Positions 52,151 through 60,539 of a DNA stretch of 64,000 bases are shown here, one piece after another; the first letter of the stretch is position 1; every line of letters begins with the position of its first letter. Below the pieces are notes generated by a model. That model was not told the origin of the DNA, made no database searches, and saw only the letters and a list, made by a program, of their open reading frames with translations. Both the position numbers and the translations under genes were made by a program. This stretch comes from Ruegeria halocynthiae. GTDB lineage: Bacteria > Pseudomonadota > Alphaproteobacteria > Rhodobacterales > Rhodobacteraceae. Location of the stretch: assembly GCF_900106805.1 (NCBI RefSeq), contig NZ_FNNP01000002.1:248001-312000 (forward strand), in the 5' to 3' direction.

Positions 52151-53047
52151 ATGAACTTCAGGCGTTTTTTCCTCATCTCAGTGCCATATGTATGGCTGCT
52201 GATCTTGTTCCTGATCCCGTTCGGGATCGTTCTCAAGATCTCGCTGTCGGACACCGCACTGGCAATTCCACCCTACACTCCGACACTGGATCTGGCCGGT
52301 GGTTGGACATCAATCAAAGAGTTCTTTTCGCAACTCGATTTTGAAAACTTTGCCTTTCTGACAACTGACGATCTGTACTGGAAAAGCTATCTGTCCAGTC
52401 TCAAGATTGCATTTCTGGCTACTTTCTTGTGCCTTCTGGTCGGTTTTCCAATCGCCTACGGCATGGCAAACGCGCCCGACGAATGGCGCCCGACCCTAAT
52501 GATGCTGGTGATCCTGCCCTTCTGGACCAGCTTCCTGATCCGGGTTTATGCCTGGATGGGTATCCTCAGCCAGGAAGGACTGCTGAACCAGTTCCTGATT
52601 TGGCTGGGTGTCATTGGCGAGCCTCTGACAATCTTGAACACCAACGTGGCCGTCTATATCGGTATCGTCTATACTTACTGCCCGTTCATGATCCTGCCGA
52701 TATATTCGACGCTGGAAAAACTGGACGGATCCCTTTTGGAGGCCGGTGAAGACCTTGGCTGTTCCAGAACCACCGCTTTCTGGCTGATCACGGTACCGCT
52801 GTCGAAATCTGGCATCATTGCGGGCTGTTTCCTTGTCTTCATTCCAGCACTGGGGGAGTTCGTCATTCCGACACTTCTGGGCGGATCCGGAACGCTGATG
52901 ATCGGTAAGGTTCTGTTCGAAGAATTCTTCTCGAACCGTGACTGGCCGGTAGCAAGCGCAGTGGCCATCGTTCTGCTGCTGATCCTGATCATCCCGATCG
53001 TGCTGTACCAGCGCAACGAACAGAAAATGATGGAGGCCGAGCAATGA
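52151..53047 (+). CDS. Polyamine ABC transporter permease (PotB/PotH-like)
   Basis: 298 aa, six hydrophobic helices starting with PYVWLLILFLIPFGIVLKIS. The ABC-import permease EAA loop is EAGEDLGCSRTTAFWLITVP. It is the first of the permease pair and overlaps the second by 4 bases (ATGA). Substrate assigned by the PotF-like partner. Confidence 0.92.
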   Translation: MNFRRFFLISVPYVWLLILFLIPFGIVLKISLSDTALAIPPYTPTLDLAGGWTSIKEFFSQLDFENFAFLTTDDLYWKSYLSSLKIAFLATFLCLLVGFPIAYGMANAPDEWRPTLMMLVILPFWTSFLIRVYAWMGILSQEGLLNQFLIWLGVIGEPLTILNTNVAVYIGIVYTYCPFMILPIYSTLEKLDGSLLEAGEDLGCSRTTAFWLITVPLSKSGIIAGCFLVFIPALGEFVIPTLLGGSGTLMIGKVLFEEFFSNRDWPVASAVAIVLLLILIIPIVLYQRNEQKMMEAEQ

Positions 53048-53862
53048 GACGTTTGACATGGTTCAATACAACCTCTCTGACGCTTGGATTTGCGTTCCTG
53101 TATCTGCCGATGGTCATCCTGATCATCTACAGCTTCAACGAATCCCGGCTGGTGACGGTTTGGGGTGGGTTCTCGACCAAGTGGTACGGTGAACTGATGA
53201 AGAACGAGGCGTTTCTGGATGCGGCGGTGGTCACGTTGAAGGTTGCATTTGCATCCTCCATAGCGGCGACCGTTCTGGGCACGATGGCGGCTTATGTTCT
53301 GGTTCGCGGCGGGCGGTTTTTCGGCCGCACGCTGTTCTCGGGCATGATCTACGCACCGCTCGTGATGCCCGAAGTGATCACAGGTCTGTCGCTGTTGCTG
53401 CTGTTCATTTCGATCGGACTGGATCGAGGTATCATAACCATCGTTCTGGCGCACACCACATTCTCGATGTGTTACGTGTCAGTTGTGGTTAGCTCGCGTC
53501 TGGTCAGCTTTGACCGCTCGGTTGAAGAGGCCGCGCTGGATCTGGGCTGCACACCGTTCGATGCGTTCAGATCCGTGACACTGCCGATCATCGCGCCTGC
53601 GGTGATCTCGGGCTGGTTGCTGGCGCTGACGCTGTCGCTGGATGACCTGGTGATTTCGTCCTTCGTGGCAGGACCGTCGTCAACCACCTTGCCGATCAAA
53701 ATCTTCAGTTCGGTCCGTTTGGGCGTCAGCCCCGAGATCAACGCGCTGTCGACCATTCTGATCGGTTTGGTCACGATCGGCACAATCAGTGCCTCGCTCG
53801 CAAGCAAACGCGCTGTGAAAAAGCGCCAGCAGGAAGAACAAATGGCGGAGCAGGCGGCATGA
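53044..53862 (+). CDS. Polyamine ABC transporter permease (PotC/PotI-like)
   Basis: 272 aa, six helices. Typical PotC start with YLPMVILIIYSFNES. The EAA loop is EEAALDLGCTPFDAFRSVTL. Both neighbours are coupled by ATGA overlaps: the previous permease and the following ligase gene. The tail is charged (KKRQQEEQMAEQAA). Confidence 0.92.
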   Translation: MRRLTWFNTTSLTLGFAFLYLPMVILIIYSFNESRLVTVWGGFSTKWYGELMKNEAFLDAAVVTLKVAFASSIAATVLGTMAAYVLVRGGRFFGRTLFSGMIYAPLVMPEVITGLSLLLLFISIGLDRGIITIVLAHTTFSMCYVSVVVSSRLVSFDRSVEEAALDLGCTPFDAFRSVTLPIIAPAVISGWLLALTLSLDDLVISSFVAGPSSTTLPIKIFSSVRLGVSPEINALSTILIGLVTIGTISASLASKRAVKKRQQEEQMAEQAA

Positions 53863-55199
53863 GTTTTGCCAATGACTACGACGCCTATTGCCAGGCGCAC
53901 GGCGTCCCGGACCGCATCGAGTTGCTGCTATGCGACCTCAACGCGGTTCTTCGGGGCAAATGGGTGCCTGGCGACGGCATCGACAAAATAGAAAAAGGGG
54001 CAATTCGTCTGCCCCTTTCGACCTATGCGCCCGCAATCATGGGCAATGAGGTTGAAAATACCGGACTGGGTATCGAATTTGGCGATCCCGACGGCATTCT
54101 GATCCCGATTGAGGGCACGCTGCACCCTGCGCCATGGCTGGCCGGGAACGTGGCGCAGGTTCTGGTTGAAATGACGGACATGCAGGGCAACATCAGCCCG
54201 CAATCCCCGCGTGAGCTGCTGCGCTCGGTCTGGAACAGGTTCGATGACAAGGGTTGGCGCCCTGTCGTTGCGACCGAGCTTGAATTCTACATTCTTCGCC
54301 CGCGCAACGAACGGGACGATGCCCCCTGCCCGCCTTCCTTCAGCCCCGATGCACAAAACTATGACATGGAGCTATTGGCCCGGCGCGAGGCGATTTTGAA
54401 TGACATCCTGTCCGCCAGCGCGGCGCAGGGCCTGTCAACCGATACACTGATCGCTGAATACGGCCCCGGCCAGTTTGAGATCAATTTCCACCACACCGAT
54501 GACGTTCTGGCCGCGGCTGAGACGGCAATCTTGTTCCGACGTCTGGTTCGCGGCGTTGTAGCCAGCCATGGGTTCGAGGCCACCTTCATGGCCAAACCCT
54601 ATCTGGATCACCCCGGGAACGGTATGCATGTGCACGCCTCGGTCGTCGACAAAAGCGGCAAGAACATCTTCTCACCGACGGATGAAGAAGAGATTTCGCA
54701 GAACCTGCTTAACGCTGTTTCCGGTGTTCTGGGCAGTATGCGTGACCTTCAGGCAATATTCGCGCCGCATGGTAATTCATACCGCCGCTTCCGGCCCAAC
54801 AGCTTTGCGCCGGCCACGCCTGACTGGGGGCTGGACAACCGCGCGGCCTCGGTCCGGTTGCCCGAGACCAATGGGCCGGGCGCGCGTCTGGAACATCGCA
54901 TCAGCGGTGCGGATACCAACCCTTATCTGGCAATGGCGGCCATTCTGGGCGGCATGATGCACGGATTGGAAAACGCACCGGAATTGCAGCGCCCGCTGGA
55001 CGATCCCGATTGCGTACCGGCCAAACCGCTGGATCATGACTGGTATTCCGCCGTCGATCGATTTGCCTCTGCGCCTATAGCGCAGGACATATTTGGCGAT
55101 TACCGTGACCTCTATGCGACTGTTAAGCGCGATGAGATTGCGACAATTCAAGATCCCATTACCCCTGCGGAGTACACTTATTACCTCAGCCGGATGTGA
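53859..55199 (+). CDS. Second glutamine-synthetase-like gamma-glutamyl-amine ligase
   Basis: 446 aa, start overlapping the permease stop by 4 bases. The GS fold motifs are LLCDLNAVLRGKWVPGD (N-terminal), ATELEFYILRP, GPGQFEINFHH, GNGMHVHASVVD and NPYLAMAAILGGMMHG. It is a PuuA paralogue of the enzyme at 47545, with clear sequence differences, so the two may act on different amines (for example putrescine and a longer polyamine or ethanolamine-like compound). It works with the oxidase and amidohydrolase downstream. Confidence 0.87.
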   Translation: MSFANDYDAYCQAHGVPDRIELLLCDLNAVLRGKWVPGDGIDKIEKGAIRLPLSTYAPAIMGNEVENTGLGIEFGDPDGILIPIEGTLHPAPWLAGNVAQVLVEMTDMQGNISPQSPRELLRSVWNRFDDKGWRPVVATELEFYILRPRNERDDAPCPPSFSPDAQNYDMELLARREAILNDILSASAAQGLSTDTLIAEYGPGQFEINFHHTDDVLAAAETAILFRRLVRGVVASHGFEATFMAKPYLDHPGNGMHVHASVVDKSGKNIFSPTDEEEISQNLLNAVSGVLGSMRDLQAIFAPHGNSYRRFRPNSFAPATPDWGLDNRAASVRLPETNGPGARLEHRISGADTNPYLAMAAILGGMMHGLENAPELQRPLDDPDCVPAKPLDHDWYSAVDRFASAPIAQDIFGDYRDLYATVKRDEIATIQDPITPAEYTYYLSRM

Positions 55200-55201
55200 C
55201 G

Positions 55202-56533
55202 ATGCGATTGTTCGAAGATATGGCCTATGGGTCTGCCCCGATCGAGGACAGCTACTGGACCACCACGGTTCAGCGCCCGGACTATCCGGCGCTGACCGGG
55301 GCGGCCAAATGTGACACTGCGATTATCGGTGCTGGCTTTACCGGCCTGAACGCAGCGCTGGAATTGGCGCGCAGCGGACAGGATGTGGTCATTCTGGAAG
55401 CCGAACAACCGGGCTGGGGCGCCTCGGGTCGCAATGGCGGGTTCTGTTGCATTGGCGGATCAAAAACCGGATTGGCCGACCTGTCCCGTCGGTTCGGTCA
55501 GGATCACGCCTTGAACTATATGCGTGCCGAACGCGATGCGGTCGGATTTGTACAGGCACGCTTGGATGATTATGGGATCGAGGCCGATACCCACTCAAAA
55601 GGCGAAACCCGTCTGGCCCATTCGCAAAACGTTGCGGATGAGATGCAGGATGAAATCGCCGGATACCGGGATGTCTATGGCGCAGAGCCAGAGTTTCTGC
55701 CGCGCGAAGCGTTGGAGGATCACGGGCTGTTCAGCGCTGAGTTCTACGGCGCGTTGACCGCACCCATTGGCTTTGCTCTGAACCCGATGAAATATGCCAC
55801 CGGTCTTGCCCGCGAGGCGGCGGACGCAGGTGTGCGCATCCACGGCGGCAGCGCGGTGACTGAAATTGCACAATCAGGTGACGGTCAGCACCTGTTGAAA
55901 ACCGCTCATGGTGAATTGCGTGCGAAGAACCTGATCGTGGCCACCAACGGCTACAGTTCAGAAAACCTGCCCGCTTGGCTGGGTGGACGGTACATGCCGG
56001 TCCAATCCGGTATCATCGCCACCCGCCCGATGACTGACAATGAGCTGAAGGCGCAAGGCTTCACCAGTCGCCAGATGTGCTATGACAGCCGCAACCTGCT
56101 GCACTATTTCCGCCTGCTGCCAGACAATCGGATGCTGTTCGGACTGCGCGCTGCATCGCGCACCACCGAACATAGCGAGGCTGAGACCAAGGCCCGTGCG
56201 CGCGCCGATTTCGACCGCATGTTCCCGGCCTGGCAGCATGTTGAGACGGCACATTACTGGTCAGGACTTGTGTGCCTGTCTCGCAACCTTACGCCCTTTG
56301 CCGGGCCAATCCCCGGCATGGACCGGGCCTGGGCGGCGTTGTGCTATCACGGCAACGGCGTGGCTATGGGCAGCTATACTGGCGCGATGATCGCTGGGCA
56401 GATTTTGAATCAAGGGCCGCAAACCCCACATGTAATGACCGGACCCATGCGAAGATTTGAACTGGGACGCTGGCGGCGCGCAATGCTGCCGCTGATCTAC
56501 GCATGGTACGGGCTGCAAGATAGGAGAGCATAA
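55202..56533 (+). CDS. FAD-dependent oxidoreductase, DadA/PuuB type
   Basis: 443 aa from ATG 55202 (MRLFEDMAYGSAP), aligned with the start of the enzyme at 42766. A GTG six bases upstream overlaps the ligase stop. The FAD motif is AIIGAGFTGLNAALELARSG and the second motif is GWGASGRNGGF. C-terminal YFRLLPDNRMLFG and WAALCYHGNGVAM. It should oxidise the gamma-glutamylated amine made by the upstream ligase. Its last base is the first base of the amidotransferase start codon. Confidence 0.85.
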   Translation: MRLFEDMAYGSAPIEDSYWTTTVQRPDYPALTGAAKCDTAIIGAGFTGLNAALELARSGQDVVILEAEQPGWGASGRNGGFCCIGGSKTGLADLSRRFGQDHALNYMRAERDAVGFVQARLDDYGIEADTHSKGETRLAHSQNVADEMQDEIAGYRDVYGAEPEFLPREALEDHGLFSAEFYGALTAPIGFALNPMKYATGLAREAADAGVRIHGGSAVTEIAQSGDGQHLLKTAHGELRAKNLIVATNGYSSENLPAWLGGRYMPVQSGIIATRPMTDNELKAQGFTSRQMCYDSRNLLHYFRLLPDNRMLFGLRAASRTTEHSEAETKARARADFDRMFPAWQHVETAHYWSGLVCLSRNLTPFAGPIPGMDRAWAALCYHGNGVAMGSYTGAMIAGQILNQGPQTPHVMTGPMRRFELGRWRRAMLPLIYAWYGLQDRRA

Positions 56534-57264
56534 TGAGCGATCAGAAACTTCGCGTCGGTATTCTGGAAACCGGCCGCCCGCCCGAAGAGCTGGCCCCAAC
56601 CCACGGTGATTATCCCGGTATGGTGCAGCAGTGGCTGGGTAATCTGGATGCCGATTTTTCTTCCTATGCGGTGCTGGATGAGGAATTCCCGGCCAGCCCG
56701 AATGACGCTGACCTCTGGGTGATCACTGGATCGAAATTCGGAGCTTACGAAGATCACCCGTGGATCCCTCCGCTCGAAGAGTTCATTCGCGGCGCGCGTG
56801 ACAGTGGCAAGCTGATGTTCGGCATCTGCTTTGGCCACCAGATGATTGCACAGGCGCTGGGTGGTGTGGTGCGTAAATCCGACAAGGGTTGGGGTCTTGG
56901 CGTTCATGAATATCCAACCACCGGCAAATGGCCCGGCGAGTTGGGTGACGCCCCCGAAAAGATCGCCATTCAGGCTTACCATCAGGATCAGGTCGAAGAA
57001 AAACCCGAGGGCGCGGTAACAATCGCCTCGACAGATTTCTGCGAACATGGCGCGCTTTGGTACCCCGGCTTCGCCGTCACCGTGCAGGGCCACCCCGAAT
57101 TTGCCAAGCCTTATGCCAGCGATCTGCTTGAGAGCCGCCGAGGAACCGTTCTGAAAGACGAAGACGTGGATCAAGGTCAGCGCAACATGGCGATTGAGGA
57201 CAACCGTTCGATGGTTGCCAATCTGATACGAGAGTACCTGCTCAAGCAAAAAACACCGGCGTGA
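56533..57264 (+). CDS. Class I glutamine amidotransferase-like hydrolase (PuuD-like)
   Basis: 243 aa. The nucleophile elbow Cys is in MFGICFGHQM, and the His-Glu pair is in VQGHPEFAKPY, so the triad is complete. PuuD-type enzymes release glutamate from gamma-glutamyl-GABA, closing the glutamylation route. GuaA-type stand-alone domains look alike, but the operon (ligase, oxidase before it) favours PuuD. Cytosolic. Confidence 0.82.
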   Translation: MSDQKLRVGILETGRPPEELAPTHGDYPGMVQQWLGNLDADFSSYAVLDEEFPASPNDADLWVITGSKFGAYEDHPWIPPLEEFIRGARDSGKLMFGICFGHQMIAQALGGVVRKSDKGWGLGVHEYPTTGKWPGELGDAPEKIAIQAYHQDQVEEKPEGAVTIASTDFCEHGALWYPGFAVTVQGHPEFAKPYASDLLESRRGTVLKDEDVDQGQRNMAIEDNRSMVANLIREYLLKQKTPA

Positions 57265-57935
57265 TGGTGAAAGCGGGACCCGCCACCCAGCTGAGTCTCT
57301 ACGGCACCGAGGATTCACTTTATTTTTGGATTGCGCGGCTGGCGCTGCACGAACGCGGTCTGTCTTATGACATTATCGAGATGGACCCGTTTGATCCGCC
57401 CCTGCCCGATAACTATCTGGCCTTGCATCCGTTTGGACGCATACCGACGCTAGTCCATGATGATTTTGCCTTATATGAGGCCAGCGCCATCCTGCGCTAT
57501 GTAGATCAGGTATTCGACGGCCCCTCACTGGTACCTGCCGATGCCCGCGCAGCCGCCCGCATGTCACAGTTGATGTCTCTATTGGATGATTATGCAGTCA
57601 ATCCGATGATTGCCAAGGTCGTCTCGGAGCGCCTGTTTTCGCCGCTTGAAGGTGAGGAGCCGAACGAAGAAGCGATTGCCGAGGGACTTCGCGGGGCAGA
57701 TCGCGCGCTGGCGGCCGTGGAAGCGATTGTGAGCGAAGGGTTGATCCTGAATCAGCGGTCAGTCACGCTGGCTGATCTCTATCTGGGACCGTTCATAGGG
57801 TACTTTGTGATGCCCCCCGAAGGCGTAGTTATGCTGCGCAAGTTCCCGGCTCTGTCGCGCTGGTACGACTGGTTTGCAGCCCGCCCATCGGCGATGGCCG
57901 CCAATCCCGGCCCGCCTACGAACGAGGACAAATGA
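57264..57935 (+). CDS. Glutathione S-transferase-like protein
   Basis: About 223 aa, start ATG 57264 overlapping the amidotransferase stop (TGATG). A GTG three bases earlier is possible. The N-terminal thioredoxin-like domain is LSLYGTEDSLYFWIARLALH, with the cis-Pro in GRIPTLVHDD and the ESA-like YEASAILRYVD. The C-terminal domain is all-helical. It may detoxify reactive aldehydes or peroxide products of the amine oxidation. That role is inferred from context only. Confidence 0.85.
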   Translation: MVKAGPATQLSLYGTEDSLYFWIARLALHERGLSYDIIEMDPFDPPLPDNYLALHPFGRIPTLVHDDFALYEASAILRYVDQVFDGPSLVPADARAAARMSQLMSLLDDYAVNPMIAKVVSERLFSPLEGEEPNEEAIAEGLRGADRALAAVEAIVSEGLILNQRSVTLADLYLGPFIGYFVMPPEGVVMLRKFPALSRWYDWFAARPSAMAANPGPPTNEDK

Positions 57936-58672
57936 TGCAAAGACTGGCGCTGATGCTTACGGTGCTGGTCTTGTCCTGGGCGGCAAACCCGTCCCGCGCG
58001 CAGGTTTCCGTGGATATCGAATTGGTGATCGCCATCGACACCTCGGTCAGCGTTTCGGATCAGGAATTTGCGCTGCAATTGCTGGGTGTCGCAGACGCCA
58101 TGCGGGGACCTTTGGTGCAGGAGGCGATTACCTCAATGCCTGACGGCCTGGCCGTCACGGTCATGGAATGGAGTTACGGCCATCTGAATCGCCCAGTTCT
58201 TCCCTGGTTTCATCTGCGCACCGCAAACGACTCTTTCGCGTTTGCAAATCATGTCGAGCAAGTTCAACGCAATGGCGGCGGTCGCGCCACGGCAATTGGA
58301 GAGGCCATCACACGGGCCACCGAACTGCTGAACAACAACAATTTTGCAGGCCTTTTCCGAAAGATAGACATTTCCGGTGACGCCCGGAACAATTCTGGCG
58401 TGAACCCGCTGGTACCACGCCAAATAGCAATCGATCAGGGCATAACCATTAACGGGCTTGCCATCCTGACAAGCGACCGTGAGCTAGGTACCTACTACTC
58501 GACTTTCGTCGCCGGAGGGGCCGGTTCCTTCGTAATGGCCATCAGCAGCTCAGGCAGCATCCGCAACGCAATGCGTCGAAAACTGGAGCGCGAGTTGCAG
58601 TTTCAGTTGTCCCACACCAACCCGGATCCATTTGTGCAAAAGGCCAGGATGAGTTTCGACGAAGATCAGTGA
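57932..58672 (+). CDS. DUF1194 secreted protein with von Willebrand factor A-like fold
   Basis: 246 aa, signal peptide MLTVLVLSWAANPSRAQ. The vWA-like MIDAS residues are seen in VIAIDTSVSVSD, and a late Asp in ISGDARNNSG. The start ATG 57932 overlaps the GST stop. A second ATG at 57935 is spaced better from GAGG. The family is common in Rhodobacteraceae and its function unknown. Its end overlaps the convergent oxidoreductase end by 7 bases. Confidence 0.8.
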   Translation: MMQRLALMLTVLVLSWAANPSRAQVSVDIELVIAIDTSVSVSDQEFALQLLGVADAMRGPLVQEAITSMPDGLAVTVMEWSYGHLNRPVLPWFHLRTANDSFAFANHVEQVQRNGGGRATAIGEAITRATELLNNNNFAGLFRKIDISGDARNNSGVNPLVPRQIAIDQGITINGLAILTSDRELGTYYSTFVAGGAGSFVMAISSSGSIRNAMRRKLERELQFQLSHTNPDPFVQKARMSFDEDQ

Positions 58673-59979
58673 AGCTTAAGCTGCGGGCGCACCCGTTTCA
58701 TCGCTTGTGACAGAAGGCTGCGCACTGTCGCGCGCCAACTGCCCTGAACTGCGGATTCATGAGCATAGTGCAGGTAGCGATAGGCGCGACGGGCCAGCCA
58801 TCCCTCGATTGTCATGGTGCCCAAGGCCTTGCCCATCAACGAACCCACCGCCGAATACTTGCTGATCGCCACAAGCGATCCGCGATCAACATATCGAAAC
58901 TCTTCCAAAGGTTTGCCCTCAATCGCCCGCCGCAACTGCGCCTCCATAAACTCGGCCTGTTGCGAGGCAACCTGCGCGCGCGGCGGCAATGAGGTGCCTT
59001 TTTCGGGCCACAGGCATTCGGCACAATCACCAATGGCAAAAACGGGATCGCTTTTTGTGGTTTGCAGCGTCGGCTTGGTGCAAAGGCGGCCAAGCGAGCC
59101 GATATCGAAGGTGTTGAGGTCCTTTAAAATTGCGGGCGCCTTGATACCGGCAGCCCAGATCATCAACTCGGCCGGGATCATATCGCCACCTTTCAGGCGC
59201 ACACCATCGGCGGTGGCCTCTTCGACCATTGACGACAGGCGCAGATCGACATCAATGCTGCGCAGCTTTTGCGCAACCTTTTCCGACACCTGATCGGGCA
59301 GGGCTGCGACAAGGCGATCCGCCGCCTCGATCAATGTTATATTGACCGAAGACGGGTCACGCAGCTTGTCGATGCCGTTCCGGGCGAACTGCTCGGTCGC
59401 TTCGCGCAGCTCGGCCGCCAGTTCAACACCGGTGGCCCCGCCACCGATGATGCAAATGTTCAGCTTTGAAACACCATCACCAAGTGCGCCGGTTTCAAGG
59501 CGCAGACACAGGTTCAGCAGTTCGGCCTGCATCTTTTTGGCTTGCTTCGGAGTATCAAGGAACATGCAATGTTCGGATACGCCCTTGCAGCCGAAGTCAT
59601 TGGACCGACTGCCAATTGCCATGACCAGATAGTCAAAGTGCAGGATGCGCTGCGGCGCCAACAGCTTTTGCGCACTGTCGCGCACAGGGTCCAGCAGAAT
59701 AGTCTTGGCCTCAGAATCCAGCGCGCTGAGCCGCCCTAACCGGAAGTTATAGCCATTCCGGTTGGAATGTTCGAGAAAGCTGATCTCATCCTCGTTGCCC
59801 TTGGTCCCCGATGCAAATTCATGCAGCGAGGGTTTCCACATATGGGTCAGGTTTTCATCGACCAGGGTCACTTCGGCCAGCCCGCGACGGCCCAAAGACC
59901 GGCTGAGGCGGGTTGCGAGGTTCAGCCCTCCTGCACCTCCACCGACAATTACGATGTGGGGTTTAGTTTCCGGTCGCAT
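58666..59979 (-). CDS. Type II NADH dehydrogenase-like FAD oxidoreductase
   Basis: 437 aa. Two dinucleotide-binding folds: N-terminal FAD (IVIVGGGAGGLNLATRLS) and central NADH (ICIIGGGATGVELAAELREA). C-terminal FAD contact is VFAIGDCAEC. The tail (about 385-437) is amphipathic and basic, fitting membrane association. It passes electrons from NADH to quinone without ion pumping. It complements the Na+-NQR encoded earlier. It lies in the middle of the catabolic cluster, convergent with DUF1194. Confidence 0.85.
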   Translation of the reverse strand: MRPETKPHIVIVGGGAGGLNLATRLSRSLGRRGLAEVTLVDENLTHMWKPSLHEFASGTKGNEDEISFLEHSNRNGYNFRLGRLSALDSEAKTILLDPVRDSAQKLLAPQRILHFDYLVMAIGSRSNDFGCKGVSEHCMFLDTPKQAKKMQAELLNLCLRLETGALGDGVSKLNICIIGGGATGVELAAELREATEQFARNGIDKLRDPSSVNITLIEAADRLVAALPDQVSEKVAQKLRSIDVDLRLSSMVEEATADGVRLKGGDMIPAELMIWAAGIKAPAILKDLNTFDIGSLGRLCTKPTLQTTKSDPVFAIGDCAECLWPEKGTSLPPRAQVASQQAEFMEAQLRRAIEGKPLEEFRYVDRGSLVAISKYSAVGSLMGKALGTMTIEGWLARRAYRYLHYAHESAVQGSWRATVRSLLSQAMKRVRPQLKLH

Positions 59980-60039
59980 GGTGCCTCCAGCCGGCGGCTC
60001 TGTGGCCTCCGAGTTTCCTGACTTACATTTGTGTTGTGA

Positions 60040-60396
60040 TCAGGCGACCTCGAACGCCGCGTAGATCTTGCGAACCGGTGTCACCGATTCCCAGGTGCCG
60101 ACAAAACCGGCAGGGATCACGAACGCGTCGCCCTGATAGAAGGTCCACATTTCGCCATCCTGATTTTCGATGGTGGCAGTACCTTCAACCAGAATGCACA
60201 GCTCGTTTTCCGTGTAGTTTACGTTCAGCTTGCAGGCCTCACTGGACCACTGGCCGACATTGAACTGCTCGGTGCTGTCGGAATAGGCATTCCAAAGACG
60301 TGTCGCTGATGCACCCGAGATCAGTTTTTCGGCGGCGATATCGCTTTCGATCAGTGGAACGGAACGATCAACGCTTGTGATTTGGTTAGTGCTCAT
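60040..60396 (-). CDS. Cupin-domain protein (DUF861 type)
   Basis: 118 aa, small cupin barrel: ATRLWNAYSDSTEQFNVGQW, ELCILVEGTATIENQDGEMW, and FYQGDAFVIPAGFVGTWESV. It is the intact relative of the truncated cupin at 40109. It starts just past a terminator hairpin that follows the aldehyde dehydrogenase gene. Enzymatic role unknown, possibly handling of an amine-derived intermediate. Confidence 0.78.
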   Translation of the reverse strand: MSTNQITSVDRSVPLIESDIAAEKLISGASATRLWNAYSDSTEQFNVGQWSSEACKLNVNYTENELCILVEGTATIENQDGEMWTFYQGDAFVIPAGFVGTWESVTPVRKIYAAFEVA

Positions 60397-60411
60397 TGTC
60401 TTGACGACTCC

Positions 60412-60440
60412 AAAAAAGCGGCCCGGCCATTTGCCGGGCC
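60412..60440 (-). terminator. Rho-independent terminator after the aldehyde dehydrogenase gene
   Basis: Perfect 8-base GC stem GGCCCGGC/GCCGGGCC (60420-60427, 60433-60440). On the minus strand it is followed by a run of six T (60412-60417). It sits just before the cupin start codon, so it may act as an attenuator of the cupin. Confidence 0.8.
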
Positions 60441-60539
60441 AGTTGGGGAGAATGCTTGGAATTTCTGCGTTGCGTAAACGGCTTCCGTAGACACCAAGCT
60501 TATGAATTCAGGCTTCTGGACTGTTTTATCGAACTGTTG

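Noticed and set aside
52675-53454. 259-codon minus-strand frame
   Set aside because: Antisense to the two permease genes, composition rich in Gln, Arg and His as expected of a mirror frame.
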